Source: Planctomycetaceae bacterium (lineage in GTDB: Bacteria; Planctomycetota; UBA1135; GCA-002686595). From it: DNA of 64,000 bases. This document shows positions 62,423-64,000 of this stretch, piece by piece. Where the stretch lies: the NCBI GenBank assembly GCA_016125265.1, contig WGMC01000015.1:1-64000 (forward strand). The letters run 5' to 3'. A model generated the notes under the pieces. It had not been told where the DNA came from. It made no database searches and saw nothing but the letters and a program-made list of their open reading frames with translations. Numbering within the stretch: position 1 is the first letter of the stretch; every line of letters starts with the position of its first letter. A program made the position numbers and the translations under genes.

Positions 62423-62438
62423 CCGTCACCCTCGAGTA
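62405..62438. repeat. 17-bp tandem duplication over the stop codon
   Basis: GCCGTCACCCTCGAGTA occurs at 62405-62421 and again, exactly, at 62422-62438. The first copy ends in the gene's stop (TAG, using the next G); the second would give TAA. The period is the same as the repeat over the subtilase stop at 12971. Confidence 0.9.
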
Positions 62439-62490
62439 ACAGCGCGCCGCGGCCCCGCACCGCTGCGACCCCGCGGGGCTGGAAAGGAAG

Positions 62491-62543
62491 CACGGCACCG
62501 GAGGCGCGAGGTTCTGCGCGCCACCGATGCCGTGTTCCTGTTT
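62491..62543. terminator. Terminator-like hairpin between convergent genes
   Basis: CACGGCACCGGAGGCGCG (62491-62508) pairs with CGCGCCACCGATGCCGTG (62517-62534), 16 of 18 positions matching, with an 8-base loop. TTCCTGTTT follows on the plus strand. It separates the acidic-protein gene from the convergent gene ending at 62553. Confidence 0.65.
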
Positions 62544-62552
62544 ATCGGCCCG

Positions 62553-64000
62553 TCACAGTCCCACGCTGATGCGCAGCGCGTTGCTCACGCGCACGGGCTC
62601 GAAGGCGCTGAGCGGGTCCACCCAGGCGCCCTGGGCGAAGAAGGTCAGGCCTTGGAACGCGTAGTTGGGGGGCAATAGCCCCAGAAAGAAGAACGCGTCG
62701 CCCTGCGGGTTGCTCGCACCCGACGACGTACCCAACACGGTCAGCAGGCCGGGGGTCGTGTCGACCAATACCTCACCCACGCCGGGCAACACGGTCCCAC
62801 AGGCGGTCGATCCGAGCGGCGATAGGAACAGCAACCCGCTGGCCTGCTGACTCGGGGAGTTCTGAAGCTGCGCCAGCGCCAGTCCGCCGACTTTCAAGTT
62901 GCCGAGCAGGGTCAGCAGCGACTGCTTCGGAAAGCAGCCCGGGATCGTCAGCACCGCCGAATCGGGGCGCACCTCGAAGAGCCCCGTTTGCCCCTGGACC
63001 GTGCGAGCGCGGAAGACGATCGCATCCGCCTGTGCGGTGAAGTCGTGGGTATCGGCGGAGGTCAGCGACACGCGGTCGATCGTGTGGCCCTCGACCTGGG
63101 TTTGTCCCTCGAGCACCACGGCCTGTTTGTCGCGGAAGAGACCGCGGCGGAACACGCCTGCGCCATCCAAGTAGCCGCCTTGCCACAGGATGCGGTTGTT
63201 CGCGGAAACGCGCACGGCCGCCGAGCTCGAAATCGTGGTGAGCGGGAATCCCTGCAGGCCCAGAAAGGGGTCGATGACGAGCACGGCCAACTGTTGGTCG
63301 CGGGCGATCACCTGCAAACCGCCGAGCCCGGGTTCGTCCAGACGCGTGAGGACGTACGTGGCTCCCGAGTCCGAGAGCGCCACGGCGTTGTTCAGGGATA
63401 TGTTCCAGGTCTTGCCGACCAGCGGCGATTCCGCGTCGTCTTGGAGGACGGTGCTGAGCTGGCCCGAACCGCGGTCGTACCGGAACACACCGGAACCCAG
63501 AACGGAGAACGACAGGTCGCCGAACGAGTTCGTGCTGAGCTGGTTGCGGAAACGGATGGCGCTGTCCAGAGCGACGGGCGCGGGCTGTCCGGTGGGCAGC
63601 GTTTGGCCCGCTGCGAGCACGATCCGGGTGTCCAACTGGCCGAGCGGTGTCCGCGCCACACGCACGAGTGCCCGGCGCAAGGTGCCGGACGCAGGATCGG
63701 AACTCAGCACGCAGTAGGCCGCGCCGGAGTTGTCCTCCGAGAGGTGCGCCACACGCACCGCGCCGACCGGCAGGATCGTGCCGTCCCCCACGAAGTCGAT
63801 GAGTTCCCCGCGCTTGAGGAGCGTCGTCTGGTTCCACATCAAGCTCCAGTCGGTGCTGTCCGCCGGGTTGACTCCGTAGTAGCCGACGTTGCCGAAATCG
63901 TCGATTCCGAGGAAACGCGACTCGGTGGCGTAGACCGGGGTAACCGAGCCGGGGCCCGGAACGACGAGGGGTTGGCCATCGCGCACCAACACACCTTGGA
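62553..64000 (-). CDS. Secreted repeat-type protein, 5' end beyond the window
   Basis: At least 482 residues; the frame is open to the last base, so the N-terminus and any signal peptide are missing. The visible part is a run of beta-hairpins with Gly/Asp turns, such as RFLGIDDFGNVGYYG, LSEDNSGAAYCVL and VRVSANNRILWQGGYLDGAG, like beta-propeller or choice-of-anchor proteins. From about 130 residues before the end it carries the secreted-protein C-terminal module (NYAFQGLTFFAQGAWVDPLS, then VSNALRISVGL) also seen at 11137 and 14187. Function unknown. Confidence 0.75.
   Translation of the reverse strand, partial: QGVLVRDGQPLVVPGPGSVTPVYATESRFLGIDDFGNVGYYGVNPADSTDWSLMWNQTTLLKRGELIDFVGDGTILPVGAVRVAHLSEDNSGAAYCVLSSDPASGTLRRALVRVARTPLGQLDTRIVLAAGQTLPTGQPAPVALDSAIRFRNQLSTNSFGDLSFSVLGSGVFRYDRGSGQLSTVLQDDAESPLVGKTWNISLNNAVALSDSGATYVLTRLDEPGLGGLQVIARDQQLAVLVIDPFLGLQGFPLTTISSSAAVRVSANNRILWQGGYLDGAGVFRRGLFRDKQAVVLEGQTQVEGHTIDRVSLTSADTHDFTAQADAIVFRARTVQGQTGLFEVRPDSAVLTIPGCFPKQSLLTLLGNLKVGGLALAQLQNSPSQQASGLLFLSPLGSTACGTVLPGVGEVLVDTTPGLLTVLGTSSGASNPQGDAFFFLGLLPPNYAFQGLTFFAQGAWVDPLSAFEPVRVSNALRISVGL

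Overview
The window is about two-thirds G+C, densely coding, and reads as bacterial chromosome. Several secreted proteins share a glycine/leucine-rich C-terminal beta-sandwich with a conserved-looking ending (11137-12978, 14187-15824, 62553-64000). Together with long thrombospondin type 3 arrays, a deoxyhypusine-synthase homologue, few recognisable Shine-Dalgarno sites and many dispersed hairpin repeats, this suggests a Planctomycetota-like or other deep-branching environmental bacterium. That assignment is inference; there is no rRNA or tRNA here to confirm it. No CRISPR array, prophage or intact insertion sequence was seen.

Layout. 1-456: tandem repeat unit in two copies 240 bp apart. 486-7392 (minus): SWIM/SNF2 helicase, a degenerate HD-GYP protein, a repeat block (5440-6014), then a DJ-1-like gene coupled to xdhC. 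7725-9904: a scrap of a type I restriction HsdR C-terminus beside a modular DNA-binding protein built of three HTH/AP2-like units and three NUMOD-like modules. 9975-12978 (plus): a DUF523 (TudS-like) gene coupled to a thioredoxin-fold gene, then a secreted subtilase. 13037-17638: hemerythrin, a tiny four-cysteine protein, a secreted protein, a NapH-like polyferredoxin with TPRs. 17682-21467: a DevBCA-type exporter with a divergent TetR regulator and an operator lying inside the exporter promoter. 21515-22115: repeat island. 22120-36386: mixed genes, including an ABC exporter, M14 peptidase, YbjQ, a VWA lipoprotein, an FAD monooxygenase/old-yellow-enzyme fusion, DUF5522, fasciclin, SMUG-type glycosylase, rfbA, and an operon of a zinc metallopeptidase with an ATP-grasp ligase.

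36436-46707 is a run of minus-strand envelope genes: an MFS transporter, a beta-lactamase-like protein and a patatin/beta-barrel protein, then a 1656-residue thrombospondin-3 protein. Both hydrolase-like proteins have lost their catalytic residues. This is the most unusual stretch. 46886-53873 (plus): a CHASE/PAS hybrid histidine kinase and a heterodimeric ABC exporter with one degenerate ATP site. 53995-55937: a deoxyhypusine synthase homologue converging on hemF. 56001-59426: a chemoreceptor with nine identical-length extra HAMP repeats, preceded by a small secreted sensor-like protein. 59580-64000: three secreted proteins of unknown function, the last cut by the window edge.

Many starts were moved from the longest frame to an internal codon because of signal peptides, 4-bp stop/start overlaps or domain boundaries. 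Large open frames opposite real genes are shadows of high G+C coding sequence and were left out.
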